64,000 nt of DNA from Erinaceus europaeus (taxonomy: Eukaryota > Chordata > Mammalia > Eulipotyphla > Erinaceidae): the NCBI RefSeq assembly GCF_950295315.1, contig NC_080177.1, positions 76,085,786 through 76,149,785 on the forward strand. Direction: 5' to 3'. The notes under the pieces were generated by a model. The model was given only the letters and a program-made list of their open reading frames with translations. It was not told the origin of the DNA and did not search any database. A program made the position numbers and the translations under genes. Positions 10,988-21,684 of the stretch are shown in pieces. Numbering within the stretch: position 1 is the stretch's first letter; every line of letters begins with the position of its first letter.

Positions 10988-11232
10988 GGGAGTTGCACGG
11001 TAGCGCAGCGGGTTAAGCGCAGGTGGCGAAAAGCAAAAGGACCGGCGTAGGTTCGAGCCCCCGGCTCCCCACCTGCAGGGGGGTCGCTTCACGGGCAGTG
11101 AAGCAGGTCTATGGGTCTGTCTTTCTCTCCGCCTCTCTGTCTTCCCCTCCTCTCCCCATTTCTCTCCATGCTATCTGACAATGACGACATCAATGACAAC
11201 AACAATAATTACAACAACAATAAAAAAAAAAA
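10988..11232 (+). mobile_element. SINE-A
   Basis: A well-preserved copy: ggtagcgcagcgggttaagc head, ggttcgagccc B box and a tail of CAA/TAA units. It is flanked by near-identical tcacctcagg and ttacctcagg. Confidence 0.92.
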
Positions 11233-11443
11233 AGATTACCTCAGGCCAACGGCAAAGGAGAGAAGAGAGGAACTTCTGTAAAAATATGAATACTTTAAAT
11301 ATAAAATGTGTTTTGTGTCCAAAGACCTTTCTTCAGAGCCCCATCCTATTTACTCCTGCCTAGAAGGACATTTTCCCCTCTAAAGCCCCCTCCAACCTTC
11401 ATCTCATTTTAAATGAGGGGAGAGAAACTTAAGAGACATTGAG

Positions 11444-11653
11444 GGCCAGGCAATGATGCACCTCGTTAAGCACACACATTACAGTGCTCCAGGACCCGGT
11501 TTAAACCCCCCACCCCCAGTCTCCACCTGCAGGGGAAAAAGCTTCAGGAGTGGTGAAGCAGGGCTGCAGGTGTCTCTCTTTCTGTCTCCCCCTCCCCTCG
11601 CAATTTCTCTCAGTCTCTATCCAGTAATAAATAAATGAAAATATTTTTTAAAG
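11444..11653 (+). mobile_element. SINE-B
   Basis: Head ggccaggcaatgatgcacct, body ggtgaagcagggctgcaggt, tail ctatccagtaataaataaat. Similar 'agagaaa(c/t)tta' sequence on both sides is a probable imperfect target duplication. Confidence 0.9.
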
Positions 11654-11689
11654 AGAAATTTAGAGACACATGTGAAGGTTACAGCCCAG

Positions 11690-11691
<2 letters not shown>

Positions 11692-11727
<36 letters not shown>
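11692..11727. repeat. (CA)n microsatellite
   Basis: About 17 CA units with no interruption. Confidence 0.96.
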
Positions 11728-11728
<1 letters not shown>

Positions 11729-12180
11729 TACAGATACTCCCCATCGGTAGCATAATATTTGGGGAAGAGGACACAACTGTAAAACTCAGCCTCTTATTTG
11801 TGAAAGAACTTTAAAAAAAAACCCAAAACAGCTGAGAAGAGAAAAAAAAAAAAAAAAGCAAAGCTACTAGTGAAATGAAAGTGTCTCTACATTTCCTCTT
11901 CAATTTCCTCAGCTCTTGAGCCAGGGCTTCCTTTCTCTGGGCAGTGGTGGGATGTCACTTTGGGGAAAAAAAGACATAAACCATCACATCAGTTTGTTGT
12001 CCCTTTTGCAGCCCTTCTTAGCACTAGGGCCTCTAAGCACCTGTAACATGAAGTTTATACTAACAACAAAATAGCGTTTAAGCCCAACTGCCATTTTAAA
12101 AAATGGAAAGAAATGTGGAATTTCCTCAGCAGTAACTTAAAGATCAGGAGAAAGAAAAAGTTACCCCTGAACAACATGCC
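11728..12180. other. Unique sequence
   Basis: No element seen. It has short A runs at 11812-11860 and ends at the CA-rich array. Confidence 0.4.
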
Positions 12181-13499
12181 AACACACACACACACATACA
12201 CTCACACACACACTCAGACTCACACACACACACTCACACACACACTCAGACACACAAACTCACAGGCACACTCACACACATACCACACATTCTCACACCC
12301 ACACACACACACACACACTCACACACACTCTCACTCACACACACACACACTCACAGACACACTAACACACACACCACACACACTCACACCCACACACATC
12401 AACACACACACTCACACACACACCACACACACTCACACACACTCACACACACAGTCACACACACAAAACACACACACCACACACATACCCACACACACTC
12501 ACACACACATACTCACACACACACAAAACACACACCACACACACACCACACACACTCACACACACAAAACACACACACACTCACACACACACCCCTCACA
12601 CACACACACTCACACACACAAACACCACACACACACTCACACACCACACACACACCCACTCACACACACACAAAACACACACCCACTCACACACACACAA
12701 AATACACACACCACACACACACCCATACATACCACACACACACCACACACATACACCACACACCACACACACACTCACACACCACAGACACACTCACACA
12801 CACACTCACACACCACACACACAACACACACACCACACAACACACACCCCTCACACACACTCACACACACATACACCACACACACACCACACACACACTC
12901 ACATGCACAGACACACACAGACACACACACCACACACACACAAACCACACACACACCACACACACACATACCACACACACACATCACACACACCTCACAA
13001 ACACACCACACACATACACACACCACACACACTCATACACACACTCACATACACACACCACACACACTCACACACCACACACCACACGCACACACCACAC
13101 ACAAACACCACACACACACTCACACACATACACCACACACACACTCACACACACCACACACACGCACTCACATGCACACAGACACACACACCACACACAC
13201 ATACCACACACACACACATATCACACACACCACACACACACATACACACACATACACACACACACCACACATACACACACACATACACACACACACACAC
13301 TCATATACACACCCCACACACACTCACACACCACACACACACCACACACAAACACCACATACACACTCACACACACACTCACACACATACACCACACACA
13401 CACTCACACACACCACACAACGCACTCACATGCACACAGACACACACACACCACACACCACACATACACACACCACACACACCACACACACATATCACA

Positions 13500-13564
<65 letters not shown>
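12181..13564. repeat. 1.4-kb CA-rich tandem array
   Basis: Continuous CA sequence broken by regular CACT, CACC and ACAT/ACAG variants. It is open in several frames on both strands only because CA repeats contain no stops. The predicted histidine/threonine proteins (up to 509 codons) are artefacts. Towards the right end a longer unit is visible: the string actcacatgcacacagacac and its context recur with catgca at 13171 and 13429, and more loosely at 12902, giving a spacing of about 258-269 bp. Confidence 0.95.
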
Positions 13565-14457
13565 CTACCTTTCCATAGGCAAAACAATAACCTCTTCAGT
13601 TTGATTCAATCTCTGAGTGACAAGGAAATAACAAAGTGCTAAGGGTTTGGGGCCTCTTGGTACCGTTTCAGATTTCCTTAGACCATATTTAATCTCTAAA
13701 GACAATATCAAAGTCACACTTCTACTTGATGTGGTACAACTATCCTGCATACACCAGAAAGGCACTCTTACCCCAGAAGGGGATGCAAAATTTCTGGAGT
13801 AATTATCACTAATTTTGCTGGCAGTTCTCAGTTCACTCAGTATGCAGGAAGGTTCCACACTTGAAAGGGCAGTCATAAACACATGCCTTCAGTGACATGC
13901 CAACCGGATTACTGCAATTTGTAAAGATCTTTTAGCTTCTTGTTTTCTGGGGCAGTGAGTTTCTTCCCATAAGCCCATTTTCTTTCAGCTGGTGAATTCC
14001 TCTAAGTCACACCTATTTCTAAATCGGACACCAATAGTATATGAGAGATGAAAAACTCCTGAATTAGATTAAATTTTTTTCTTGCATTCTCATCCTCTCT
14101 CTACACCTTGTTTTTAGCCCTTTGGGAGAAGGGAGATAAATTTGCATTACGCAAAGGGTCCTTTGTGCAAACAGCATGAATAACTGACTTGAAACTCAGG
14201 GGAAAAGCTAGATAATAAACTGATACCAATACATTTTACATCTTAAAGACTATTGTTTAACTGATGACATATCCAAGAGCCCAGTTTCCCTGAAGAAATT
14301 TTCCAATGTGGAAGGTATAATGTGGTGACTTTGCCAATTATTATCATCTTGTATGATGCCTTGGCTCACAATTTATTTATTTTTTTATTTATTTAACCTG
14401 TAGGATTTTTAATGATATCCAGAGCTATGTGGTAAATGGTAAATTCTAATAATGTTT
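13565..14457. other. Unique sequence
   Basis: About 900 bp with no element recognised. A 105-codon minus-strand frame at 13565-13882 has no known domain. Confidence 0.45.
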
Positions 14458-14727
14458 GAGTATTTTTTTGATACTATCTTTATTTACTTATTGGATAGAG
14501 ACTGTCAGAAATCAAGAGGGAAGGGGGTGATAGGGAGAGACAGAGAGACACCTGTAACACTGTGTCACTGCTTCAAGGCTACTTTTTCAGATAGAGAAAG
14601 AGGAAAGAAAACATACCACAGCACCAAAGCTTCCCCCTGTGCCAAAGTACCCCCCGATGCTACATTGGGGGAGGGGGCTCAAACCTAGGCCGCATGCAAC
14701 TCACTAGGTGAACAATCTCCCCAGCTC
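14458..14727 (-). mobile_element. Composite SINE-B region, minus strand
   Basis: The left part (14458-14580) is a SINE-B tail and core on the minus strand. The right part (14590-14727) has a second SINE-like order with a head ending near agctggggagattgttcac. Either one element was interrupted or two lie side by side. Confidence 0.6.
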
Positions 14728-14861
14728 TTATCTTGGTTTTTCAAAAGAAGAAAATGGAATAGAGTTACACAAAGCTTTGATTATTTGACTATAAACTACA
14801 GAATAGCATAAAAAACAGAGGCAAAAATTGGAGGAGTGTATCTATTAAAGAAAATAGACTG

Positions 14862-15080
14862 AGAGGCCAGGTGGTGGCACACCTGGTTGAGCCCACATGT
14901 TAGAACATGCAAGGAGACCCAAGTTCGAACCCCTTGTTCCCCACCTGCAGGGGGAAAGCTCTGTGAGGGGTGAAGCAGTACTGCAGGTGTCTCCCTTTTT
15001 GTCTCCCTCTCTATCACCCCCACTTCCCTCTTCATTTCTGGCTGTCTTTATCCAAAAATTTAAAAAATTATAATTTAAAA
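14862..15080 (+). mobile_element. SINE-B
   Basis: A good copy: aggccaggtggtggcacacc, B box aagttcgaacccc, ggtgaagcagtactgcaggt and an A-rich tail. Confidence 0.92.
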
Positions 15081-15095
15081 AGAGAAAGAGAGGAG

Positions 15096-15500
15096 AGAGA
15101 CTCAAGTCACAAATATCTCTGGGTGTTGAAATCTGTATAAGAAGAAGACAAGAAGATTGGTGCAGGCCAGCAGCCAGGATTATGTGAAAATCAACAGACC
15201 CTTTCCTGTGCCAAGCAAACTAGTTACTGAAAGGAGTCAACAATAGAAAACAACCTGCCCCTATCTTGGTGAGGTAAGAAGCTGTGCCCATGCAAGGGAA
15301 TCTCCAAAAATCAAGCCCCTGAATATGTTTGTCATATGTGCTTATAATATAATGATGGGGTGTTTGTAAGAAGGCCTCAGAGGGTATTTATTTGAAATCT
15401 GGGTGATTCCAAGAATATCTCTGCCCCCACAGATACTGAGGCAGAAGGTACCTGGCAGGGAGACCAGAGTTGGGTGGGGCCACCCCAGAACTAAGAGGGG
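15096..15500. other. Unassigned sequence upstream of the probable LTR
   Basis: No element recognised with confidence. Part of it may be the undefined 5' end of the LTR described next. Confidence 0.35.
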
Positions 15501-15868
15501 AACCAAACACATCTTACTAAGTCACAGTGACACAAAATAGAAGAACTAAAAATAGACAGATGGGCTGCGAATGTGCAGAGAGATTGAGTCTGTGCAAGAG
15601 TTTGAGACTGTGCAAGTGGTTATGCAGAAGGACAAGTGAGTAGAAAACAAAGAATTGAGATGAAGACAATCAGATTGAACTTCACTGAGGAAGCAGTGGG
15701 TATGGAGAGCACCAGGCCAGAAAAGGAAAATGCCTTATATGAAAAAGCCAATGTACCAGCGTCAATAGTGGCAAAGGCTAAACCAGACCCTGAGCAACTG
15801 GGTCCAAGTCCCACCCTCTTCACCTTGCCGCCTCTGCTTCTGTGTTGACGCTTTTTGCTCTCATCCCG

Positions 15869-15937
<69 letters not shown>

Positions 15938-16068
15938 GCTTGTACCATCCCTTTGTTCAGGGCCAGGAATGTTTACCGTCATCTTTTTTCAGCCCATGTA
16001 AATAAAGTCCTTTCTCCTTCACCCATCTTGGCCCCAGGCTTTTGATATTCAGAAAAATTCCTTGACAC
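15500..16068 (+). mobile_element. Probable retroviral LTR, 5' boundary unclear
   Basis: The right end reads aataaagtcctttctccttc followed by an accatcttggccccaggct-type stretch and ends ccttgaca. This resembles the end of the solo LTR at 45369-45860 (aataaagtttcctttctcct, then aatcctggctacaggct). The polyadenylation signal AATAAA is at 16001-16006. The place where the TATA box should be, about 70 bp upstream, is a TA microsatellite. The 5' terminus and a target duplication were not found. No internal viral genes are present. Confidence 0.5.
15872..15932. repeat. (TA)n microsatellite
   Basis: About 30 uninterrupted TA units inside the probable LTR, ending 69 bp before its AATAAA. Confidence 0.97.
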
Positions 16069-16329
16069 CACCAGCTGTACTGTAAATCATTAAGCTCTCA
16101 CTAAAAAATAAAGAGGAGGGGGAGGAAAAGAAAAGAGGAAACAACCTGACAAGTGATGGCAGGAGTGCAGCCATGTGAGTGTGACCCTTGGCCCACCCCT
16201 TGCCTCCTGGGGTGGGCAGCTGGCTTCCAGGTTTGGTAATGTAGTCTTGTCTCTTCATCCCTTGAGAGAGCTCTAAAATGCTGTGCTGAAATTTAAAGTT
16301 GTACTCCCTAAGGGACTCGCTCTAAATTA

Positions 16330-16654
16330 CTTTTTCTAAGAATGTGAGCTCAGATCTACAGGGATGCAGAGGTCACATAGGCTCCTAAGCTGAATTTGGA
16401 CCCCAGATCAGATCAAACTCATGTGGTTTACAGTCAATAATATTTATACACATTTCCCATATTTTGGAGCTACTCTCTTCCTTGATCCAGCTTTCTGGTC
16501 CTTTTTCCAGCCATGACGTCATCTCCCCAGACAATAATTTGGATCCACCTGCATATCAGATTTCAGGCTCGGGGGGGGGGGGGGGTGGGGAAAGAAAGAA
16601 AGAGAGAGAGGGAGAGAAAGGAAGGAAGGAAGGAAGGAAGGAAGGAAGGAAGGG

Positions 16655-16712
<58 letters not shown>

Positions 16713-17255
16713 GAAGAACTAGTATAGCCACGGGCCCTTTGGAATATAACTAAAATATGCCTACTAGCTATCTACAAAATGGAGAACCCCCCCTCCCCAC
16801 CCAACTCTTTATCTGCACTATTCCAGCCTTTAGGTTCATGATTAATCAACAATTTGTTTGGCTTTGTATGTTAACTCTCAGCCATCAGGTTCCAGATGCT
16901 ACCATGATGCCAACCACACTTCCCTGGACAGACAACCCCACCAATGTGTCCTGGAGCTCTAATTCCCCAGAGCCCTGCTCCACTAGGGAAAGAGAGAGAC
17001 AGGCTGGGAGTATGGTTCATCCTGTCAACCCCCATGTTCAGCGGGGAAGCAATTACAGAAGCCAGACCTTCCACCTTCTGCATCCAACAATGACCTTGGG
17101 TCCATACTCCCAGAGCTTTAAAGAATAGGAAAGCTATCAGGGGATGGGATGGGATACAGAGTTCTGGTGGTGGGAACTGTGTGGAGTTGCACCCCTCTTA
17201 TCCTATGGTTTTGTCAGTGTTTCCTTTTAATAAATAAATAATAATAATAAAAAGA
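16330..17255 (+). mobile_element. Family X element, subfamily X1 (copy 1)
   Basis: Starts near gagctcagatctacagggat and runs through ccagacaataatttggatcc, gggccctttggaatataac, gtcctggagctctaattccc, tacagaagccagaccttcca and the X1 end cttatcctatggttttgtca, followed by an AATAAATAAT tail. The same order is found at 25020-25700 and 50237-51145. It is interrupted at its internal A-rich site by a G/GAAG/GAAA microsatellite. No coding capacity is recognisable. Confidence 0.85.
16570..16713. repeat. Poly-G then (GGAA)n and (GAAA)n
   Basis: A run of 17 G, then GAAG units at 16620-16652 and GAAA units to 16712. It sits exactly where other family X copies have a short A tract after ggctcagg. Confidence 0.95.
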
Positions 17256-17560
17256 ATATATTTTTTAAAAATTCCCTTAACAGGCTAATAGTTTTCATGC
17301 TTACTAACAATCCTCCCATTTTGGTTAAATTTTTTCTAGTATGAGAAAGAACCTGGAAATTCCCAAAAAGGGAATTTGTAAATATCCACAAAATAAAGAA
17401 TGTCAGGGATCACTGGCAACCACCAGAAACTAGAAAGCGTTTTCCTGTATGGATCTACTATAATTTCATACTGCTAACCTCCAGGACTATGAAAGAATAA
17501 ACTTCTGTTGAATAAAACCACTCAGGATATGTTATTTGTTATAGAAACCCCAGGGGATTT
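17256..17560. other. Unique AT-rich sequence
   Basis: No element or coding signal recognised. Confidence 0.4.
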
Positions 17561-17561
17561 T

Positions 17562-17930
17562 TTTCTAATTTACTTATTTATTTGATAGGATAGAAAGAAA
17601 TATAATGGGGAAGGGAGACAGAGAGGAGGGAAAGAAAGACAGACACTGGGCAGGAGAGACAGCATAATGGTTATGCAAACAGACTCTCATGCCTGAGACT
17701 TTGAGGTCCCAGGTTCAATCCCTCATACCACCATAAGCCAGAGCTGAGCAGTGCTCTGGTTTAAAAGAGAGAAAGAGAAAGACAGAGATAGAGGTAGAGG
17801 TAGAGATAGTGACAGAGACAGAGACCTGCAGCACTGCTTCACTGTTGGTTAAGCTCTGGAGGCTTGTACCTCAGTCCTGACACACTGTAATGTGTGCACT
17901 CAACTGGGCTATGCCACTGCCCAGCCTCCA
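17562..17930 (-). mobile_element. SINE-B, minus strand, split by a SINE-D
   Basis: The tail half (17562-17645) and head half (about 17815-17930) of one minus-strand SINE-B are separated by a plus-strand SINE-D. The head is gctgggcagtggcatagccc on the minus strand. Confidence 0.85.
17648..17775 (+). mobile_element. SINE-D inserted into SINE-B
   Basis: A complete SINE-D: ggttatgcaaacagactctc, caggttcaatccctcatacc and ccataagccagagctgagc. The sequence gaaagacaga occurs on both sides, the likely target duplication. Confidence 0.85.
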
Positions 17931-18600
17931 AACCCTAGAAAATAAATAGATTTTAGGCAATAATAATTAGCAATATAATCTATAATTTCATGGTTTTTAA
18001 ATGCTGTTTTTAATTATCATAATAATATAGATTCAACTTAAAAAAACTAAAATATAAAAATCCATACAGTAAAAACTCTACCTTTATGGACCAGATCTCA
18101 TTCCTACTGATATTGTGCCTTTTAATCTTCTGAATATTCATGTAAACGGTTCATTCGATACATAATGCTTTCCCAGCTTGTTGTGTTTTTTTTTCCAGTA
18201 ACTATATTGTGAATCACACAGGCATTTTTACATGCCATTGTACAGAGGGAACATCATTCTTTTAGTAGACTAAATAATAGTCCATGATAGCCACCTCCTT
18301 GATTCAGTGCAAATTTATTTATTGTAAACTGTGAGGTAGACAGACAGAGGGAGAAAGACAAATATGGAGAAAAGAAATGAGATTGCAGTGAGATAAATGC
18401 TTCAACAGGCAAGCACAGGGACTGTGAGAGGGGGTGGGAAAAGGGCTCCCAGCAAAGGAGGCAGAGTGAACAAGTTAGCAGGAAAGAAGTAAGAATGCTG
18501 AAACAAAAAGCACTGCGTCATTCTCAAAAGCGATGGCAAAGAAAAAATAAATAAAATAAGAAGCTCTAGGAGGCTAAACCTGGATATCATTTTTCCCAAG
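17931..18600. other. Unique AT-rich sequence
   Basis: No element recognised. At 18537-18556 it contains caaagaaaaaataaataaaa, resembling the units duplicated near 19020. Confidence 0.4.
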
Positions 18601-18618
18601 ACTTAAAAGACTCATTCT

Positions 18619-18923
18619 GGGAATCAGGCGGTAGCACAATGGATTAAGCGCACGTGGCGCAAAGCGCAAGGACCAGAGTAAGGATCCTGGTTCCAGCCCC
18701 GGATCCCCACCTGCTGCGGGGGGCGGGGGGCGAGGGGGGGCGGGGGGGGGGCGAGGGGGGAGAGGGGGGGCGGGGGGGGCGGGTGTCTGTCTCTCTCTCT
18801 CCCCTTCTGTATTCCCCTCCTCTCTTCTCTCTGTCTTATCCAACGACAACGACAACAATAACTACAACAATAAAAAATAACAAGGGCAACAAAAGGGAAA
18901 ATAAATAAATATATGTATTTTTA
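18619..18923 (+). mobile_element. SINE-A with G-rich core
   Basis: Head ggcggtagcacaatggatta and body and tail (gtcttatccaacgacaacga to gcaacaaaagggaaaataaa) are standard. The cgcttcacaagcggtgaagc core is replaced by a G-rich tract. Perfect 14-bp flanks aaaagactcattct lie at 18605-18618 and 18924-18937. Confidence 0.92.
18716..18783. repeat. G-run array inside SINE-A
   Basis: A 68-base stretch of G runs (5-9 G each) separated by single C or GA. It is a strong G-quadruplex candidate on the + strand. Confidence 0.93.
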
Positions 18924-18937
18924 AAAAGACTCATTCT

Positions 18938-18999
18938 ACCCCTCTTATGCTATGGTTTTGTCAATATTACCATTTTGTAAATAAAATTTTCTTTTTTAA
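18938..18999 (+). mobile_element. 62-bp family X1 3'-end insertion
   Basis: Contains only the last bases of X1 (acccctcttatgctatggtt, then ttttgtcaatatt and an A-rich tail). It is bounded on both sides by aaaagactcattct (18924-18937 and 19000-19013), so it looks like an extremely 5'-truncated insertion. Confidence 0.75.
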
Positions 19000-19013
19000 A
19001 AAAGACTCATTCT

Positions 19014-19079
19014 CAAAGAAAAAATAAATAAATAAAAGACATTCTCAAAGAAAAAATAAATAAATAAAAGACTCATTCT
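19014..19079. repeat. Two tandem 32/34-bp units
   Basis: Two copies of caaagaaaaaataaataaat followed by aaaaga(ct)cattct, at 19014-19045 and 19046-19079. Each ends in the same target motif that flanks the insertions before it. Confidence 0.85.
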
Positions 19080-19158
19080 GAAGAAGAATATGTAAAACTA
19101 TTTAATGATCAGTTGGCTCAATACAGTGCAGTATGTGATCTGAGTACTTTATCATTTT

Positions 19159-19440
19159 TTTTCCTTTTTTAACATTTATTTATTTATTCCCTTTTGTTGC
19201 CCTTATCGTTTTATTGCTGTAGTTATTGATGTCGTCGTTGTTGGTTAGGATGGAGAGAAATGTAGAGAGATGGAGAAGACAGAGGGGGAGAGAAAGACAG
19301 ACACCTGCAGACCTGCTTCACCGCCTGTGAAGCGACTTCCCTGTAGGTGGGGAGCCCGAGGCTCGAACCGGGATTCTTCCACTGGTCCTTGGGCTTCGCG
19401 CCACTGTGCGCTTAACTTGCTGCACTACCACCCAACTCGT
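19159..19440 (-). mobile_element. SINE-A, minus strand, with target duplication
   Basis: A full minus-strand SINE-A. Perfect 14-bp flanks tactttatcatttt lie at 19145-19158 and 19441-19454. Confidence 0.93.
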
Positions 19441-19454
19441 TACTTTATCATTTT

Positions 19455-20165
19455 AAACATGTATGGTTTGTTCTGCTGAGACTTTTAGAGACATATACTT
19501 TATAATTCTATGGGTCCTGGTCACTGGCACCTGGACTCTGTTGAGTCATTGTTTAAGTTTCCAGGTAGTTTTTCTGGGCTGCAACACTGAAGACAGTTTC
19601 CATACAAGTTCCAAGTTCTACCCTAGAAATAAGGCCAAAGTGCGTTGCTTAAGTGATCATACCAGAGTTGGGGGGGGGGGGGCAAAAAACTGAAGGCAAA
19701 GTCCTCAAATCCAACCTAAATGAGCCCCTTAGGAAGATGATTTATTTCCAAAGGATGGGGGAAATGATGAGCCTTAATGAAACACCTTGTAGTTTAAGCA
19801 AATCAGATCTATTAACTCCTCATCTTGGTCACAAAATTCTCCGTGACTTCTAGTTAATCAACTTTAATCACAGACATGCCTAATGGGTCTTTTGTCTGGG
19901 GCCTTGATGTACTGCCTGACTTTACTGTTAGGTAATAGAGAGGGAGGACACACGCCTACAACTTGGGATGAATGGTACATCTGCCAATTCAGTTCCCTTT
20001 GGGGATACTGAAAGCTTTCTCTGCTTCATCCTTCTCAGTGCCAGTTTTCAGAGGGGGAAAAAAAAGTCTAAGCTTTCCATGTCCTGTAGTGCAAAAGAAC
20101 CTTCAAGCAATAGGAAAAGATTAGGTCAGACCCCTACCTTAGCTCCAGAGCAGAAAAGTTACCTG
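19455..20165. other. Unique sequence
   Basis: No element seen. It has a run of about 12 G near 19671. Small open frames lack known domains. Confidence 0.4.
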
Positions 20166-20167
20166 AC

Positions 20168-20312
20168 CATGACTAGGGAGATGGTTCATCTGCATCAGAT
20201 CTGCAGACCTGAGGTTCTTGGCTTGATCCCCACCCAGTGCCTTTTATGCCAGAGGTGTACTCTGATTTCTCTCTACCCCATGTGCAATTCCGTCATATAA
20301 TAAATAAACAAT
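20168..20312 (+). mobile_element. Diverged SINE (C/D-like)
   Basis: Order gagatggttcatctgcatca, ttcttggcttgatccccacc, atgccagaggtgtactctga, ending in ataataaataaa. tRNA-like head, family uncertain. Confidence 0.6.
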
Positions 20313-20313
20313 C

Positions 20314-20540
20314 TGGGGTCGGGTGGTGGAGCACCTGGTTAAGTGCACGTGTTACAATGCACAAGGACCCAGGTTTGAGCCCTCCCCTCAACCCCCATCC
20401 TCACCCGCAGGAGGAAAGCTTTGCAAGTGGTGAAGCAGTGCTGCAGGTGCCTCTCTCTCTCTCTCTCTCTATCACCTTCTTCTCTCTCAATTTCTGGCTG
20501 TCTCTATCCAATAAATAAATATAATAATTAAAAAAATAAA
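20314..20540 (+). mobile_element. SINE-B
   Basis: Head gggtcgggtggtggagcacc, B box caggtttgagcc, aagtggtgaagcagtgctgc, tail ctctatccaataaataaata. It starts at the A-rich tail of the element before it. Confidence 0.92.
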
Positions 20541-21178
20541 GAAATAAACTAAACCTTTCCTAAGTTATTTGGGAGTGTCACTACAAAGAACATTCAATAC
20601 TTCATTCTACAGAGAACTGGCATTATTAGAAACCTTGACATAATCACAAATAACGTAAGACAGTGAACAAAAGAAATTCCATCCATTTCAGACAGTATCA
20701 GCTTGCCTAATTTCTGTTTTTAAGTCTTAAATAAATATGCCATGGAAGTGGTGGTTGTTTTCTCAAGACTAAATCCATCATCAAATTATTCCCTAATGCT
20801 TCATACCTCAGTCACCAGTGTGGAAATTCTTGTGATAAAGCACACATGCAGAGGCCCTGCTGAATGCTATCTGCTCAGTCACAGGGCAGGTGGTCTGAAA
20901 GTGTCTATGGCAATGGAGTCCTGACTACAGCCAACATTTCACCCCGTTACAAAAGCAGTTTATCAGCTGCAGGCACTGAGAAATGCCCTCAGCTAGTGAA
21001 AACTGTCTTTACATTACGAATCTCTTGTCTTCTAGTCTTTGACTAGTTTCCATTTAGCAGATTCTGCCTCTTGGCTCTATTGCTGAATCAGCCACTAAGA
21101 AGTAATTTCATGTCTCCTTTGAATCCTGTCAATCTGATTTATTTTGGGGAAGAGAAATGGGAGTGTCAGTCAGAGCGG
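20541..21178. other. Unique sequence
   Basis: About 640 bp with no element recognised and only short open frames. Confidence 0.4.
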
Positions 21179-21529
21179 TCATATTTCATAGTCTCGCAGA
21201 CAGCTTTTCCGAAGGAACTCACCTCTATCCATTCCGTTCCCTGGGATGGCTATGTATGCAGAGCTCATTGTAGCCTGGATTCCTTGTAGCAGTGGATAGG
21301 CTCCAGGGTCACAGCACTGCAGGGTAAGCCCAGACTCGGTGCATCTCTGCATGGCTTTGCATGTTTCCACTAAGGACTCTGAGATCCTACCAACCACTAT
21401 GGTGTTGGCCCAAGGAATAGGGTACATGTGCACATGCATCCATAAGTTAAGAGGAAATATATTCCTGAAAGTAAAAGTGTGCAGACATCTGCAATGAGTA
21501 GATCTAGACCTAATAAGTGTAGCAAGCAA
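21179..21529 (-). other. Open frame with an exon-like core, unproven
   Basis: A 116-codon minus-strand frame in unique sequence. Within it, 21223-21316 (94 bp) is bordered on the minus strand by an acceptor-like cttaccctgcag and a donor-like AG/GTGAGTT. The frame encodes YPLLQGIQATMSSAYIAIPG, which I do not recognise. The frame also stays open outside these sites and the pyrimidine tract is weak. It could be a real internal exon of an unseen gene, a decayed exon or chance. Confidence 0.15.
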
Positions 21530-21684
21530 GTAGAAAGACCTATAAAAGAGACACCATAAAGTACTTAATCAGACATTTTCTACTTAGGCCTAGATACCCT
21601 CCTTGGAATCACTCACCCCTTGCCTTCAAAGCCACTGCAGGGTTTTCCTGAATGCCCAAGACCCCACACACACACTGCACACTG

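Noticed and set aside
12113..13642. 509-codon histidine/threonine-rich open frame
   Set aside because: It is a translation of a CA-rich array. CA repeats lack stops in most frames, and long frames appear on the opposite strand as well.
18601..19085. Simple microsatellite region
   Set aside because: The repeated 14-mer is separated by different inserts, including a full SINE, so simple slippage does not explain it.
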